Positions 63,338-64,000 of a stretch of DNA of 64,000 nt are shown here, piece by piece (the first letter of the stretch is position 1; every line of letters begins with the position of its first letter). The DNA lies in contig NC_060236.1 in assembly GCF_021155775.2 (NCBI RefSeq), forward strand, positions 24,380,238-24,444,237, in the 5' to 3' direction. The DNA is from Neodiprion pinetum. Lineage: Eukaryota; Arthropoda; Insecta; Hymenoptera; Diprionidae. The position numbers and the translations under genes are program-made. The notes under the pieces were generated by a model, which was given only the letters and a program-made list of their open reading frames with translations, searched no databases and was not told the DNA's origin.

Positions 63338-64000
63338 GCTAAAGAAGGGAGACGGGAATACGAGGAGCAAGGCGTTTATCTGTTTGCAAACAGCATCGCA
63401 GGAATGTGACGACTAACTTTGGATTCAACGCTGCGGTGGATCGTCGTATTGCATATTTCATTCTCACTTTGAGTAGACGTAGGGTGATGCTCGGTAGGCA
63501 CTGTGCGGAAAATTTACAAGACGCTCCCTTTATTCACTATTTTAATTACAAGGGTAAATAATAGCGGAGCATCAGTGATTTAACTTCTTTAGAATTCTAA
63601 ATAACGATAACGAGATAAGTATTCCTGTAATTCATATCCCGCGGGTGTCTATGTCAGGATTTAACATTTACCGAATCCATCTCAAGGTAATGTTTATAAG
63701 AATGATGTTTTACTTGTCTGACTTCGGTTATCAGCGCTTGTCTTGACATAGTCGAATAACTTGTTCATATCATTACATCATAGGTAAAATTAGTTACTTG
63801 ACACAGGCTTTACTAGTTAGAAAATCGTAAACTAGAATTGTCTTCAAGAGTTACACAGTTGATTTCCAATTAGTTTAGTTAAAGATTAATAAACTGCAGA
63901 CTCAATGGATCTCTGAAATTAAATCCCTTGTTCGTATACTCTACAGTTCTTTCGTAATTTTTTCGTCCAAATCATTAGTTTCGGTATGTTTGGGAGATTG

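Larger units (their letters stand above)
6329..64000 (+). other. Putative giant first intron (at least 57.6 kb), 3' end outside the window
   Basis: It begins with GTAATT directly after the signal-peptide exon. Downstream I see no exon that combines a good acceptor, an open frame in phase 1, a good donor and a recognisable protein. DNA transposon remnants, microsatellites and a recursive-splice-like site are spread through it. Long first introns in insects commonly carry enhancers, which I cannot see directly. The alternative, that the gene ends early and other small genes lie here, has no positive support. Unrecognised exons or non-coding RNA genes cannot be excluded. Confidence 0.5.
46833..64000. 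other. Intron segment downstream of the ratchet point, no supported gene
   Basis: Non-coding stretch with (TCC)n (49774-49807), (GA)n (49911-49940), C17 (50972-50988), a 16-bp G+C-rich palindrome (56871-56886) and a GACT tandem (63305-63337). A signal-peptide-like frame with ATG at 54344 reaches a weak donor at 54410. A good acceptor-like tract ends at 62067, but the phase-1 frame after it stops in about 13 codons. The 162-codon minus-strand frame at 59362-59850 matches nothing I know. Confidence 0.45.

Overview
The window looks like one end of a large eukaryotic gene in an arthropod, probably an insect. The reasons are long non-coding stretches that are A+T-rich but not poor in CpG, many microsatellites, two families of short non-autonomous DNA transposons, and metazoan-type splice signals. 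A hymenopteran such as a sawfly would fit the retained CpG, but that is inference. No bacterial-type gene layout, rRNA, tRNA or CRISPR array is visible.

Region by region: 1-4699 is upstream intergenic DNA with two GA/CT microsatellites and no convincing gene. About 4700-6160 is CpG-rich and holds a tandem 10-mer, a CA/CG run, a TATAAAAG motif and an in-frame 13-codon upstream ORF; I read it as promoter plus 5' leader. The only well-supported coding segment is 6163-6328. It encodes 55 codons: an N-terminal signal peptide and a short His-rich stretch containing Cys-Cys. It ends at a good 5' splice site in phase 1. I do not recognise the protein family.

From 6329 to the end of the window I see no convincing second exon, so at least 57.6 kb is best read as a giant first intron. 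The intron contains: three copies (one truncated) of a ~430-bp MITE with Tc1/mariner-like ends, two of them as an inverted pair; one 478-bp piggyBac-type MITE with perfect TTAA target duplications; many simple repeats; and, at 46827, a near-perfect zero-length exon (branch site, pyrimidine tract, CAG, GTAAGT). That last element is the signature of a recursive splicing ratchet point, which is expected in very long insect introns.

Most reading frames of 60-180 codons in the window lack an ATG, are low complexity, or resemble no family I know, and are not annotated as genes. The main points for follow-up are the ratchet point, the unidentified secreted or membrane protein, and a few weak alternative exon candidates (28310-28405, 36962-37041, 54344-54409).
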